Shown: piece by piece, positions 23,683-36,476 of the stretch
Layout of the letters: each line of letters opens with the position of its first letter
Numbering within the stretch: the first letter of the stretch is position 1
NCBI GenBank assembly: GCA_007132465.1
Contig: SLOP01000013.1
Location: 1-64,000, forward strand
DNA from: Candidatus Izemoplasma sp.
GTDB taxonomy: Bacteria > Bacillota_I > Bacilli_A > Izemoplasmatales > Izemoplasmataceae
Reading direction: 5' to 3'
Length of the DNA: 64,000 nucleotides
Made by a program: the position numbers and the translations under genes
The notes under the pieces: model-generated
What the model saw: only the letters and a program-made list of their open reading frames with translations
Database searches by the model: none
Told to the model about the DNA's origin: nothing

Positions 23683-25332
23683 ATGGAAAATCGGCATTTT
23701 ATCCGAACCATCATCGAAGAAGACTTAAGAAACAAAAAACACGACGTTCCCGTGACGCGCTTTCCACCAGAGCCCAACGGCTTTTTACACTTGGGACACG
23801 CACGGGCCATCGTGATGAACCATTCGCTCGCCAAAGAGTACGGCGGGCGCTTTCATTTGCGGTTTGACGACACCAACCCGGTCACGGAAGATGCGCTCTT
23901 TGTCGAAGGCATGAAAGCAGACATCGCGTGGTTAGGATGTCACTGGGATGCGCTCTATTTTGCCAGCGATTATTTTGAAACCATGTATCAACGGGCCATG
24001 GTGCTTGTGAAAAAAGGCAAGGCCTACGTGTGTGATTTGACCCCTGAAGCCATCAAAGAAACCCGGGGAGACCTTAAAAACCCTGGAGAAAACAGCCCCT
24101 ATCGCGAGCGTTCCATCGCTGAAAACGTGCGGTTGTTTGAAGGCATGCGCCGTGGTGAGTACGCCGATGGCGCGCGAGTGCTTCGCGCCAAAATCGACAT
24201 GGCAAGCCCGAACATGAACATGCGCGACCCCATCATATATCGCATCCAACGAGGCCATCACCATAACACCGGCGATGCGTGGTGTATTTACCCGATGTAT
24301 GACTTTGCGCATCCGCTTGAAGACGCCATCGAAGGCATAACCCACTCGCTTTGCAGTTTAGAGTTTGAAGATCACCGCCCGCTTTATGATTGGTTTGTCA
24401 AGCATTGCGAAATGGAAAACATACCACGTCAAATCGAATTTGGCAAACTGCTCATCGCCAACCAAATCACCGGCAAACGTCATATACGCCGCCTCGTCGA
24501 GGCCGGCCACGTCGATGGGTGGGACGATCCACGCCTAATCACACTGTCGGGTTTACGACGACGCGGCGTGCCACCTCAAGCCATCCACCAGTTCATCAAA
24601 GCGCTGGGATTGCCTAAATCCCAAGGAGAAACCGACATCACCATGTTTTACGAGACGGTTCGCGACTACCTCGGCTTACACGCCCGGCGTGTGCACGCCA
24701 TCATCAACCCCGTAAAAGTTGTCATCACTAACTATCCCGAAGGGCAAACAGAAACCTTAGACGCGCCGTTTCACCGTGATGACGAAACCCTCGGCAGCCG
24801 CCCCGTTCCCTTTGGACGAGAGCTTTACATTGAACGCGACGATTTCATCGAACACAAGCCCAACAAAAAATGGAAACGGCTTGCCCTCGGTGAAGAGGTG
24901 CGCCTGATGCACGCCTATTTCATCAAGGCACACGACGTCATCAAAGACGACCAGGGGATCATTCAAGCCATTCACTGTACTTACGACAAAGCCACGCGTA
25001 GCGGCTCAGGCTTCAACGATCGCAAACCCAACGGCACCATCCATTTCGTCGAAGCTTCGCACGCAACACCAATTGAGATTCGCCTGTTCGATGAACTGCT
25101 TAAACGCGACGTGGACCCAGACGCCCCTATCGAAACGCGTATTGACCCACAATCTAAGCGCGTGGTGCACGGTTACCTCGAAGCGCACGCCACGCCGCAT
25201 CAAGGCGAAGCGTTTCAGTTCACGCGCCTCGGGTATTTCGCGGTCGACAAAGACAGCGATGACCAAAACATCATCGTTAATCGCGTCGTGGAGCTTAAAT
25301 CGTCATACAAACCCAAGCCCGGACAAAAATAA
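23683..25332 (+). CDS. glnS: Glutaminyl-tRNA synthetase
   Basis: Charges tRNA-Gln directly with glutamine. The 549-residue length and strings such as RFPPEPNGFLHLGHARAI (HIGH region), LRFDDTNPVTED, IDMASPNMNMRDPIIYRI, CIYPMYDFAHPLEDAIEG and WDDPRLITLSGLRRRGVP are those of true GlnRS, not GluRS. The C-terminal anticodon-binding beta barrels are present (KVVITNYPEG onward). The KMSKS-like loop reads ITGKRH where Escherichia GlnRS has VMSKRK; the lysine and arginine are kept. Most Bacillota use GatCAB instead of GlnRS, so this gene is a notable acquisition or lineage trait. ATG 23683 follows AGGTGA. Confidence 0.95.
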   Translation: MENRHFIRTIIEEDLRNKKHDVPVTRFPPEPNGFLHLGHARAIVMNHSLAKEYGGRFHLRFDDTNPVTEDALFVEGMKADIAWLGCHWDALYFASDYFETMYQRAMVLVKKGKAYVCDLTPEAIKETRGDLKNPGENSPYRERSIAENVRLFEGMRRGEYADGARVLRAKIDMASPNMNMRDPIIYRIQRGHHHNTGDAWCIYPMYDFAHPLEDAIEGITHSLCSLEFEDHRPLYDWFVKHCEMENIPRQIEFGKLLIANQITGKRHIRRLVEAGHVDGWDDPRLITLSGLRRRGVPPQAIHQFIKALGLPKSQGETDITMFYETVRDYLGLHARRVHAIINPVKVVITNYPEGQTETLDAPFHRDDETLGSRPVPFGRELYIERDDFIEHKPNKKWKRLALGEEVRLMHAYFIKAHDVIKDDQGIIQAIHCTYDKATRSGSGFNDRKPNGTIHFVEASHATPIEIRLFDELLKRDVDPDAPIETRIDPQSKRVVHGYLEAHATPHQGEAFQFTRLGYFAVDKDSDDQNIIVNRVVELKSSYKPKPGQK

Positions 25333-25345
25333 TAGTCGATAACGG

Positions 25346-25373
25346 TTGCATTATTTTCAATATCGTGTATGAT
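25346..25373 (+). promoter_or_regulatory. cspA promoter
   Basis: TTGCAT (25346-25351), 16 bp, TATGAT (25368-25373); a start near 25380 gives a 110-nt leader. Confidence 0.6.
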
Positions 25374-25379
25374 AGGAGA

Positions 25380-25490
25380 GGAACTTAAACGTACCACCTG
25401 TATCGTAAGAACCGAAAAACAACGCGTTTTCGCCATTCTTATGAACCGTGCACCGTTTAAGAAATACCCTAAAGAATGGAGGAAACACAC
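25380..25490 (+). promoter_or_regulatory. Long 5' leader of cspA
   Basis: Unusually long leader for this genome. CTTAAACG (25384-25391) is perfectly complementary to CGTTTAAG (25454-25461), so the ends of the leader can pair. Long structured leaders that refold in the cold are known for csp mRNAs; function here is inferred. Confidence 0.45.
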
Positions 25491-25691
25491 ATGACTCAAG
25501 GAACAGTCAAATGGTTTAATGCTGAAAAAGGCTTCGGCTTCATCACCACTGATGAAGGCGTCGACGTATTCGCACATTACTCACACATCAACCAAGAAGG
25601 CTTCAAAACCCTCGAAGAAGGCGCTAAAGTATCTTTCGACATCGTCGAAGGCGCTAAAGGCCCCCAAGCGGAAAACATCGAAGTCGTTTAA
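25491..25691 (+). CDS. cspA: Cold-shock protein (CspA family)
   Basis: A 66-residue single-strand RNA/DNA-binding OB-fold protein acting as RNA chaperone. It has [14 protein letters not shown] (RNP1 KGFGFI) and DVFAHYS (RNP2; FAHYS instead of the more common FVHFS). GGAGG precedes ATG 25491; the frame is open five codons further up but the family starts here. Codon use is highly biased, as for abundant proteins. It has its own promoter, a 110-nt leader and a strong terminator. Confidence 0.97.
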   Translation: MTQGTVKWFNAEKGFGFITTDEGVDVFAHYSHINQEGFKTLEEGAKVSFDIVEGAKGPQAENIEVV

Positions 25692-25712
25692 GGACTGACA
25701 AAAACCGCAACC

Positions 25713-25740
25713 AAAGACCAGCTGAGGCTGGTCTTTTTTT
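25713..25740 (+). terminator. cspA terminator
   Basis: Stem AGACCAGC/GCTGGTCT (25715-25722 with 25727-25734), loop TGAG, then T residues. Confidence 0.92.
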
Positions 25741-25793
25741 GTGCCCGATGCGGGATGAAATATCTCAAATCGCTATAAAAACAGGCTGCTTTT

Positions 25794-25802
25794 TGGTATA
25801 AT
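25794..25802 (+). promoter_or_regulatory. pcrA-ligA-uvrA promoter (extended -10)
   Basis: TGGTATAAT, 20 bp before the pcrA start; the leader would be about 13 nt. Confidence 0.55.
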
Positions 25803-25821
25803 CAAACCAGGTGATTGTGAC

Positions 25822-29936
<4,115 letters not shown>

Positions 29937-29951
29937 CTTGGAAGTGATTAC

Positions 29952-32774
29952 ATGAAACACATTGTCATCAAAGGCGCCAAAGAAAACAACCTAAAAAACC
30001 TCGACGTCACCATCCCCAAAGATGCTTTCGTCGTGATGACCGGTCTTTCCGGAAGCGGAAAGACTTCTTTGGCGTTTGACACGATATACAAAGAAGGGCA
30101 ACGCCGCTACGTTGAAAGTTTGAGCGCGTATGCCCGCCAGTTTCTTGGCAACCTCGAAAAACCGAACGTTGAATCCATTGAAGGGTTGAGTCCGGCAATC
30201 TCGATTGATCAAAAAACCACAAGTAAAAACCCCCGAAGCACCGTCGGCACGGTCACCGAAATTTACGATTACTTCCGACTGCTTTACGCGCGCATCGGCA
30301 CGCCGTTTTGCCCGACACACGGCGTTGAAATCACCTCGCAAAGCATCGAGGAAATGACCGATAAAGTGCTTGACTGCCCTGAGGGAAGCCGCATCGAGGT
30401 CCTCGCACCGGTGGTCAGCGGAAAAAAGGGCACGCATAAATCAACGATTGACCAATTGCGCAAAGAAGGGTTCGTCCGGTTGATGGTTAACGAAACGATG
30501 CGCGATGTCGATGAGACCATTGAACTCGACAAAAATAAACAACACACCATCGAAGCGGTGGTCGACCGTCTGAAACGCCGTGAAGGCATCCGTTCGCGGC
30601 TGTACGATTCATTGGAAACCGCGGCTAAACTCGGTGAGGGTAAAGCGGTCGTGCTCATCAACGGCAAACGCCATACGTTCAGCGAACAGTTCGCGTGCCC
30701 ATACTGCGACTTTTCCATCGGCGCCCTCGAACCGCGGCTTTTTTCATTTAACGCCCCGTTTGGTGCTTGTGACCGTTGTGGCGGGTTAGGTTTTACCAAA
30801 AAAGTTGACCAGGATTTATTGATCAACGACGAGGAAAAATCCGCCTACGAAGGGGCCATCAAAGGATGGACCAACACCGACACTTACCACTTCAAACAAC
30901 TTGAAACAACGGCCCAACATTACGGCATTGACCTTCACAAGCCCATTAACGCGCTAAGCGACGAAGAACTCAACGTGCTGTATTACGGGTCCGATGTGCC
31001 CATTCAGTTCAAGTTCCAAGGAAAAAACAAAAACATCCGTCATGACAAAACGGCCCATTATGAAGGCATCATCAATAACCTCGAACGCCGTTACATCGAA
31101 ACCACCTCGCGCTTCATGCGCGAGTGGATTGAGACCATGATGACCGAAAAAACGTGCCCTAAATGTGACGGTAAACGCCTTAATAAAGACGCGTTGAGTG
31201 TCAAAGTGGGCGGTGAAGACATCATCAGTCTGACCGACCGAAGTGTCAACGACATGATTCATTTCTTTCACGGTCTCTCGCTGTCTGAGACGGACAAAAA
31301 GATTAGTGACATGGTGTTAAAAGAAATCCATGAACGGCTGATGTTTTTGAAAAACGTCGGGTTAGATTACTTGACGCTTTCCCGACAAGCCGCGACGCTT
31401 TCGGGCGGCGAGTCCCAGCGCATCCGGTTGGCCACACAAATTGGCTCGCGGTTGACCGGGGTGTTATATGTGTTGGATGAACCGTCCATTGGCCTTCACC
31501 AGCGCGATAACAAACGCCTCATCGACACGCTGAAGTCGATGCGCGACCTTGGCAACACGCTGATTGTCGTCGAACATGACGAAGAGACGATGCGCGAAGC
31601 CGACCAAATCATCGACATCGGTCCCGGTGCCGGTGAGTTTGGCGGCACGCTCGTGTTTCAGGGGACCTACGATGAAATCCTGACCCACCCAAAAAGCATT
31701 ACCGGCAAATACTTATCAGGCGCGATGCGCGTGCCGGTGCCAGCCACCCGAAGGCAAGCGACACATGGCACCATCGACATCATCGGCGCCCATGAAAACA
31801 ACTTAAAGCACATCAACGTCAGCATCCCGCGCGGCCTGTTCACCGTCGTCACCGGCGTCAGTGGATCGGGCAAAAGTTCGCTGATCAACATGTGTTTGTA
31901 TCGCGCCCTTTACAATAAAGTCTACAAAAAGAAATACGCAAGCGTGAACGTCGATCGCGTTCAGGTGGAAGAAGCCATCGGCAAACTCGTCAACATCGAT
32001 CAAAGCCCCATTGGGCGCACCCCGCGGTCCAACCCGGGAACCTACACGAGCCTGTTTGACGAAATCCGCGACATTTTTGCGATGACCAACGAAGCGAAAA
32101 TGCGCGGATATGCCAAAGGGCGTTTCAGTTTCAACGTGAAAGGCGGCCGGTGTGAGACGTGTAAAGGCGATGGCGTCATTAAGATCGAGATGCATTTCCT
32201 TCCCGATGTTTATGTGCCATGCGAAGCGTGCCACGGCAAGCGCTACAACCAAGAAACCTTGCAAGTGAAATACAAAGGCAAAACGATTGCCGACGTGCTC
32301 GACATGACAATCGAGGAAGCGCATGGTTTCTTCGCCAACATCCCCAAAGCCGTCAACAAACTCGACACGTTGATGGCGGTGGGGCTTGGGTACTTAAAAA
32401 TCGGTCAACCTGCGCCGTCGCTTTCAGGCGGCGAAGCGCAACGTGTCAAACTCGCCAAAGAACTGCACAAGCGCATCACGGCCGACACCGTCTACATCCT
32501 GGATGAACCGACCACCGGCCTTCACGCCGACGATGTCAAGCGCCTCCTTGAGGTGTTGCAGCACATCGTGGATGAAGGCGCAACGGTGATTGTCATTGAA
32601 CATAACTTGGATGTTATCAAGGTCGCCGATCACCTCGTCGACCTCGGCCCAGAAGGCGGGGATGAGGGTGGTCGCGTCGTCGCAACAGGCACCCCTGAAG
32701 CGGTAGCTAACAACCCAGAAAGCCACACAGGGCGTTACGTGAAAACCGTGCTCGGGGGTGGACAACATGGATGA
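29952..32774 (+). CDS. uvrA: UvrABC excinuclease subunit A
   Basis: Damage-recognition ATPase of nucleotide excision repair; dimer that loads UvrB. The 940-residue protein has two ABC ATPase modules with Walker A GLSGSGKTSLAFDT (about 32-45) and GVSGSGKSSLIN, signature LSGGE in both, and Walker B VLDEPSIGLH and ILDEPTTGLH. Zinc modules CPYCDF ... CDRCGGLG and CETCKGDG ... CEACHGKRY are intact. ATG 29952 follows GGAAGTGA, 15 bp after ligA. uvrB is not in this window. The last 8 bp overlap the next gene. Confidence 0.97.
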   Translation: MKHIVIKGAKENNLKNLDVTIPKDAFVVMTGLSGSGKTSLAFDTIYKEGQRRYVESLSAYARQFLGNLEKPNVESIEGLSPAISIDQKTTSKNPRSTVGTVTEIYDYFRLLYARIGTPFCPTHGVEITSQSIEEMTDKVLDCPEGSRIEVLAPVVSGKKGTHKSTIDQLRKEGFVRLMVNETMRDVDETIELDKNKQHTIEAVVDRLKRREGIRSRLYDSLETAAKLGEGKAVVLINGKRHTFSEQFACPYCDFSIGALEPRLFSFNAPFGACDRCGGLGFTKKVDQDLLINDEEKSAYEGAIKGWTNTDTYHFKQLETTAQHYGIDLHKPINALSDEELNVLYYGSDVPIQFKFQGKNKNIRHDKTAHYEGIINNLERRYIETTSRFMREWIETMMTEKTCPKCDGKRLNKDALSVKVGGEDIISLTDRSVNDMIHFFHGLSLSETDKKISDMVLKEIHERLMFLKNVGLDYLTLSRQAATLSGGESQRIRLATQIGSRLTGVLYVLDEPSIGLHQRDNKRLIDTLKSMRDLGNTLIVVEHDEETMREADQIIDIGPGAGEFGGTLVFQGTYDEILTHPKSITGKYLSGAMRVPVPATRRQATHGTIDIIGAHENNLKHINVSIPRGLFTVVTGVSGSGKSSLINMCLYRALYNKVYKKKYASVNVDRVQVEEAIGKLVNIDQSPIGRTPRSNPGTYTSLFDEIRDIFAMTNEAKMRGYAKGRFSFNVKGGRCETCKGDGVIKIEMHFLPDVYVPCEACHGKRYNQETLQVKYKGKTIADVLDMTIEEAHGFFANIPKAVNKLDTLMAVGLGYLKIGQPAPSLSGGEAQRVKLAKELHKRITADTVYILDEPTTGLHADDVKRLLEVLQHIVDEGATVIVIEHNLDVIKVADHLVDLGPEGGDEGGRVVATGTPEAVANNPESHTGRYVKTVLGGGQHG

Positions 32775-33363
32775 CGATAAGCAAAACACGACCTCGACCG
32801 AGTCGGAAAACGACGCAAAGCGACATCGTGATCAGTCTGAACGGTCAAGTGAGGATTTGGAAAAAGATCGTCAACAACTCGAAGCGCTGTTGGAAACGAT
32901 TAAGCGACTGGAAGAAGAAAAGCGCAAACGCAGAAAGAAGCCGAAGCGTCCGAAGGGCATGATTGCCATCGAGTTCGGCACGGTGTTTCATCCGAACATG
33001 GTGCTTAACTTTCTCGGCTATTACATGCTTAATCTCACCATTATTTACACGGTTGTTGAGCTGTTTGCGTTTGGCGCGTTTCGCGATTTACAGACGGTGT
33101 TGCTCTATGTGCTTGCCTACACCGCCATCGAAACCGTGTTTCGCATGTACATGCTCATGAACCATTTTCAATTTGTCGTCCGGTCGCTCGGGTTTATCTT
33201 TTATCTCGGGTATTTGACCATTTTCTACGTGCTGAACGTCTATGTGTTTCCCGGCAGTGTCATCATCTTTGAAGATGTCTTCTTCGTGACTTTTGTGGCA
33301 CTGTTCATCTTCTTTCGTTACGTGTTGAGCAAAGTGTTCCGCGATACCGTGTTTCGCGGATAA
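32767..33363 (+). CDS. Four-helix membrane protein with charged N-terminal region, unknown
   Basis: A 198-residue protein. The first 65 residues are highly charged and polar, with a coiled-coil-like run (ERSSEDLEKDRQQLEALLET) and a basic stretch (EEKRKRRKKPKRPKG). They are followed by four hydrophobic helices (about 76-98, 105-130, 138-160 and 168-190). No family is recognised. ATG 32767 lies inside the uvrA end behind GGGGGTGG, so translation is coupled to uvrA; a role in repair does not follow from that. The positive stretch just before the first helix places the N terminus in the cytoplasm. Confidence 0.75.
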   Translation: MDDDKQNTTSTESENDAKRHRDQSERSSEDLEKDRQQLEALLETIKRLEEEKRKRRKKPKRPKGMIAIEFGTVFHPNMVLNFLGYYMLNLTIIYTVVELFAFGAFRDLQTVLLYVLAYTAIETVFRMYMLMNHFQFVVRSLGFIFYLGYLTIFYVLNVYVFPGSVIIFEDVFFVTFVALFIFFRYVLSKVFRDTVFRG

Positions 33364-33392
33364 TTAAAATTATATAGAAACCAGGTGATTTT

Positions 33393-34310
33393 ATGTTTAT
33401 GGTCCTACAACACCACGTACTAACCCTTTGGTTGAGCGTTGAGCACGGGTCATGGCAACCGCTGCCAAACAGCATTGGTCCCGTTGGGCTTTACGGCTTC
33501 TTCATCATGCTTGGGGTCATCATGGCCCTTGGGCTCGGGTTGCTTGAAGGTCCGAAAATCGGCATTAAACGCAATGACATCATTGACGGTCTGTTAATCA
33601 TTTTACCGCTTGCAATTATAGGCACACGGCTTTATTATGTGCTGTTTCATGATTTTCAGACCGTGCTTAATAACCCGCTTCGCTTTTTCACCACGAGCGA
33701 CGGCGGTTTTGGATTCGAAGGCTTGGCTATTCACGGCGGATTCATCGTCGCGGTCGTCGGCACGTGGATTTACACGAAAAAACGGAACATCGATGTGATT
33801 CGGGCACTCGATTTGCTGGCACCAGGGTTCATCATCGCCCAAGCTTCAGGGCGGTGGGGTAATTTCTTTAACCGTGAGGCCTATGGAGAAGTCATCGGTG
33901 GTGGCGCGCTTAACTTAGATGAACAGCGCGCCTTCTTGAGCGAGACCTTGAGGCTTCCCGACTTCATCACAAACAACATGTTCATCAACAACAACTATCA
34001 CCATCCGACGTTCCTTTATGAGTCAGTGTGGAACGTGGTCGGGTTTGCTATCATGATGGTGCTTAGACGCACGAAACTGGTCCGAAGCGGCGATCTCTTT
34101 GCATTTTACTTAATATGGTATTCTGTCGGGCGGTTCTTCATTGAGTCCTTGCGCACCGACTCGCTCTACCTTTGGGGCACCGACATTCGCATTGCCCAAG
34201 TGATCTCCATCATCATGATTCTCATTGGTATTATTTTTATTATTTTTAATCACATAAAAATTAATCGGGTGCATTATCATCAACTTCTTGAGGAAAATCA
34301 GGTACAATAA
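33393..34310 (+). CDS. lgt: Prolipoprotein diacylglyceryl transferase
   Basis: Membrane enzyme that attaches diacylglycerol from phosphatidylglycerol to the lipobox cysteine. The 305-residue protein has seven hydrophobic helices, the catalytic string GFEGLAIHGGFI, the signature GRWGNFFNREAYG (family: GRxGNFxNxE) and HPTFLYES. Two lipobox proteins, at 45371 and 60384, are likely substrates. ATG 33393 follows AGGTGAT. lspA is not in this window. Confidence 0.94.
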   Translation: MFMVLQHHVLTLWLSVEHGSWQPLPNSIGPVGLYGFFIMLGVIMALGLGLLEGPKIGIKRNDIIDGLLIILPLAIIGTRLYYVLFHDFQTVLNNPLRFFTTSDGGFGFEGLAIHGGFIVAVVGTWIYTKKRNIDVIRALDLLAPGFIIAQASGRWGNFFNREAYGEVIGGGALNLDEQRAFLSETLRLPDFITNNMFINNNYHHPTFLYESVWNVVGFAIMMVLRRTKLVRSGDLFAFYLIWYSVGRFFIESLRTDSLYLWGTDIRIAQVISIIMILIGIIFIIFNHIKINRVHYHQLLEENQVQ

Positions 34311-34327
34311 GAGACGAGGTGAAAGCG

Positions 34328-35251
34328 ATGCATGACGTTATTATCATCGGCGCGGGACCCGGTGGCATGACTGCCGCCATCTATGCACACCGTGCCAATT
34401 TAAAAACCATGATGTTGGAAAAAGCCGCCCCTGGCGGGAAAATGATCAGCACATGGGAAGTCGAAAACTACACCGGACTTGGCAAGGTTTCTGGCTTTGA
34501 AATCAGCGAAAAAATGTTTAATCACACGCAGGAACTCGGCATTGAATACCAGTACGGTGATGTCGTGGAAGTCATCGACGAAGGCAAGACGAAAAAAGTC
34601 ATTACCGCCGATGGGGTCACCTACGACACGCGCGTGGTCATCATCGGCAGCGGCACCGAACCGAGAAAACTCGGTGTTCCCGGCGAAGATCGCCTTAGCA
34701 GCAAAGGCATTAGCTGGTGTGCGATTTGTGACGGCGCGTTTTTCAAAGGTAAACACGTGCTGGTGGTCGGCGGTGGAAACAGCGCCATTGAAGAAGCGGT
34801 CTTTTTGACGACGATGGACGTGACCGTCACAGTGCTTAACATTCTCGACACCCTACAAGCCGACAAAAAAGCCATCGCGCAAGCCGATGCCACCGGTAAA
34901 ATCGATTACCTGCTCGGCTATGAAGTGCTCAGTTTCAACGGTGAATCTAAACTAAAAAACGTGACCATTCGCAACCTAAAAACCAAGGAAGAACAAGTGC
35001 TCGACGTGCCTGGCGCGTTCATCTTTATTGGCGCGGTGCCAGAAACATCGTTTGTGGAAAAACTCGGCATCACCAACAACCAAGGTTTCATCGAAGCGAA
35101 CGCGCGCATGGAAACGCGCGTGAAAGGCATCTTCGGCATTGGCGACGTGATTGACAAAGAGCTCAGGCAAATTGTCACCGCCACCAGCGACGGGGCCATC
35201 GCCGCGCAAAACGCCTCGAAATACATCGAAGCGTTGAAAAGCCAACCCTAA
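34328..35251 (+). CDS. trxB: Thioredoxin reductase
   Basis: FAD enzyme passing electrons from NADPH to thioredoxin. The 307-residue protein has the FAD-binding GAGPGGMTAAIYAHRANL, the redox pair CAICDGAFF, the second Rossmann motif VVGGGNSAIEEAVFLT and GIFGIGDV near the C terminus. The NADPH-motif region VTVLNILDTLQADK lacks the usual HRRxxxRA arginines, so ferredoxin-type or NADH use is conceivable. ATG 34328 follows GAGGTGAAAG; GTG 34319 would overlap the site. It could supply electrons to the thioredoxin-linked arsC nearby. Confidence 0.92.
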   Translation: MHDVIIIGAGPGGMTAAIYAHRANLKTMMLEKAAPGGKMISTWEVENYTGLGKVSGFEISEKMFNHTQELGIEYQYGDVVEVIDEGKTKKVITADGVTYDTRVVIIGSGTEPRKLGVPGEDRLSSKGISWCAICDGAFFKGKHVLVVGGGNSAIEEAVFLTTMDVTVTVLNILDTLQADKKAIAQADATGKIDYLLGYEVLSFNGESKLKNVTIRNLKTKEEQVLDVPGAFIFIGAVPETSFVEKLGITNNQGFIEANARMETRVKGIFGIGDVIDKELRQIVTATSDGAIAAQNASKYIEALKSQP

Positions 35252-35252
35252 A

Positions 35253-35284
35253 CAAGAAAAAAACGATGCGCGCATCGTTTTTTC
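35253..35284. terminator. trxB terminator (palindromic, both directions)
   Basis: AAAAAACGATGCG directly followed by its complement CGCATCGTTTTTT (about 35258-35283), so the A and T runs flank the stem symmetrically. Confidence 0.88.
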
Positions 35285-35297
35285 TTTGCGCATCGGT

Positions 35298-35303
35298 TAT
35301 AAT
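35298..35303 (+). promoter_or_regulatory. -10 box of the CmpB-like/whiA/acpS unit
   Basis: TATAAT 16 bp before the next start; no clear -35. Confidence 0.4.
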
Positions 35304-35319
35304 GGTATCGGGTGAAGCC

Positions 35320-35829
35320 ATGATGAAGACGATGTTTTATCTGGTGGTGTACGGTTTTTTGGGATACCTGCTGGAACGAATAATCAACCTCGCAGTGTTG
35401 GGCATATGGTATGACAACCGCGTGCTCTTTGGTCCAGTTCAGCCGATGTATGGCCTGGGGGTTGTCATGACCATCGGGCTCTGGTCGTGGCTAAAGAAAC
35501 GCCCGTGGCCACCCAGCGTTAACGTGGTTTTTTTATGCCTCGGTGCCATCGTCGCCACGATGATTGTCGAGCATGTGTCAGGCACCCTGCATGAGCATTT
35601 TTACCACCATGTGCTCTGGGATTATCGTCACACGTTTCCCGCGTGTCGCCAGCCGTATACATGCTGGGTACCAAGTGGCATGTTCGGACTCTTGGCGGCG
35701 TTCACGGCCGTTGCAGTTCACCCCCACATCGTCACCTTCAGTCGCCTGATTCCTCGCCCTATTCGCCATGGGGTGGTTGTGTTGTTTGCGATTGATTTTA
35801 TGGTGACCTATCATGAGGTGTTGTTATGA
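35320..35829 (+). CDS. Putative ABC-transporter type IV (CmpB) family membrane protein
   Basis: A 169-residue protein with about four helices. The pattern GYLLERIINLAVLGIWYDNR then LFGPVQPMYGLGVV matches the PF06541-type family (G-x-x-x-E ... N-R-x-x-x-GP-x-x-P-x-YG), widespread in Bacillota, with no proven function. ATG 35320 follows GGTGAAG; ATG 35323 is also possible. It overlaps the next gene by ATGA and so belongs to one unit with it and whiA-acpS. Confidence 0.75.
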   Translation: MMKTMFYLVVYGFLGYLLERIINLAVLGIWYDNRVLFGPVQPMYGLGVVMTIGLWSWLKKRPWPPSVNVVFLCLGAIVATMIVEHVSGTLHEHFYHHVLWDYRHTFPACRQPYTCWVPSGMFGLLAAFTAVAVHPHIVTFSRLIPRPIRHGVVVLFAIDFMVTYHEVLL

Positions 35830-36476
35830 GAAAACAAGATATTTCCATGGTATGTGTAACATTAGTGATATTATTTTTGCTGCTTTTTCCGGTTACGTCA
35901 AACGCGTTTTTCGGTTTCACCGACCGGCATGTGATCGTCGGTGGGTTTATTAAGTTTTTCCTTTTTGCGAGCTTCGGCGACGTCGTGAGTCACCGCATAC
36001 GCTTTCAAAACTACCGCGTGCCAGGCTTGGTTTATAAAGCGTTAGTGTGGGGTTTGATTGGCATCGTCATCGTGTTTATTTTCGGTATTTTCTCACAGGG
36101 TGTCACGGCCTTACAAGCCGAGGGGATTTTACCGTTTTACACCAGCGCCCTTGCGTTTGCGTTGTTCACCAGCCTCTTCATGAACGCGGTGTTTGCTCCG
36201 ACGATGATGCTGTTTCACCGGATGACGGATCATTACATCGAAGCGAAAATAAAGGATCGTTCTCACACCGTTAACCAGACCGTGCACGGCGTTGATTATC
36301 ACGGGTTTGTGACCTTTGTGGTGTGTAAAACCATTCCGCTGTTTTGGGTGCCGGCACACACCATCACGTTTCTTTTGCCAGGGACCTACCGTGTGTTCTT
36401 TGCCTCGCTGCTCGGCGTGGCACTCGGCTTTATCCTCGGCATCGCCAAAACGATGCCGCGCAAGGAGGGTGTGTGA
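35826..36476 (+). CDS. Membrane protein, possibly Mpv17/PMP22-like
   Basis: A 216-residue protein with four or five hydrophobic helices (about 9-25, 35-52, 70-92, 103-125 and 160-205). FFLFASFGDVVSHRI and a C-terminal helix after WVPAHTITFLLPGTYRVFFASLL recall bacterial members of the Mpv17/PMP22 group, but the similarity is by eye and moderate. ATG 35826 overlaps the preceding stop with GAGGTG in place. Its stop TGA shares one base with the whiA ATG. Function unknown. Confidence 0.6.
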   Translation: MRKQDISMVCVTLVILFLLLFPVTSNAFFGFTDRHVIVGGFIKFFLFASFGDVVSHRIRFQNYRVPGLVYKALVWGLIGIVIVFIFGIFSQGVTALQAEGILPFYTSALAFALFTSLFMNAVFAPTMMLFHRMTDHYIEAKIKDRSHTVNQTVHGVDYHGFVTFVVCKTIPLFWVPAHTITFLLPGTYRVFFASLLGVALGFILGIAKTMPRKEGV

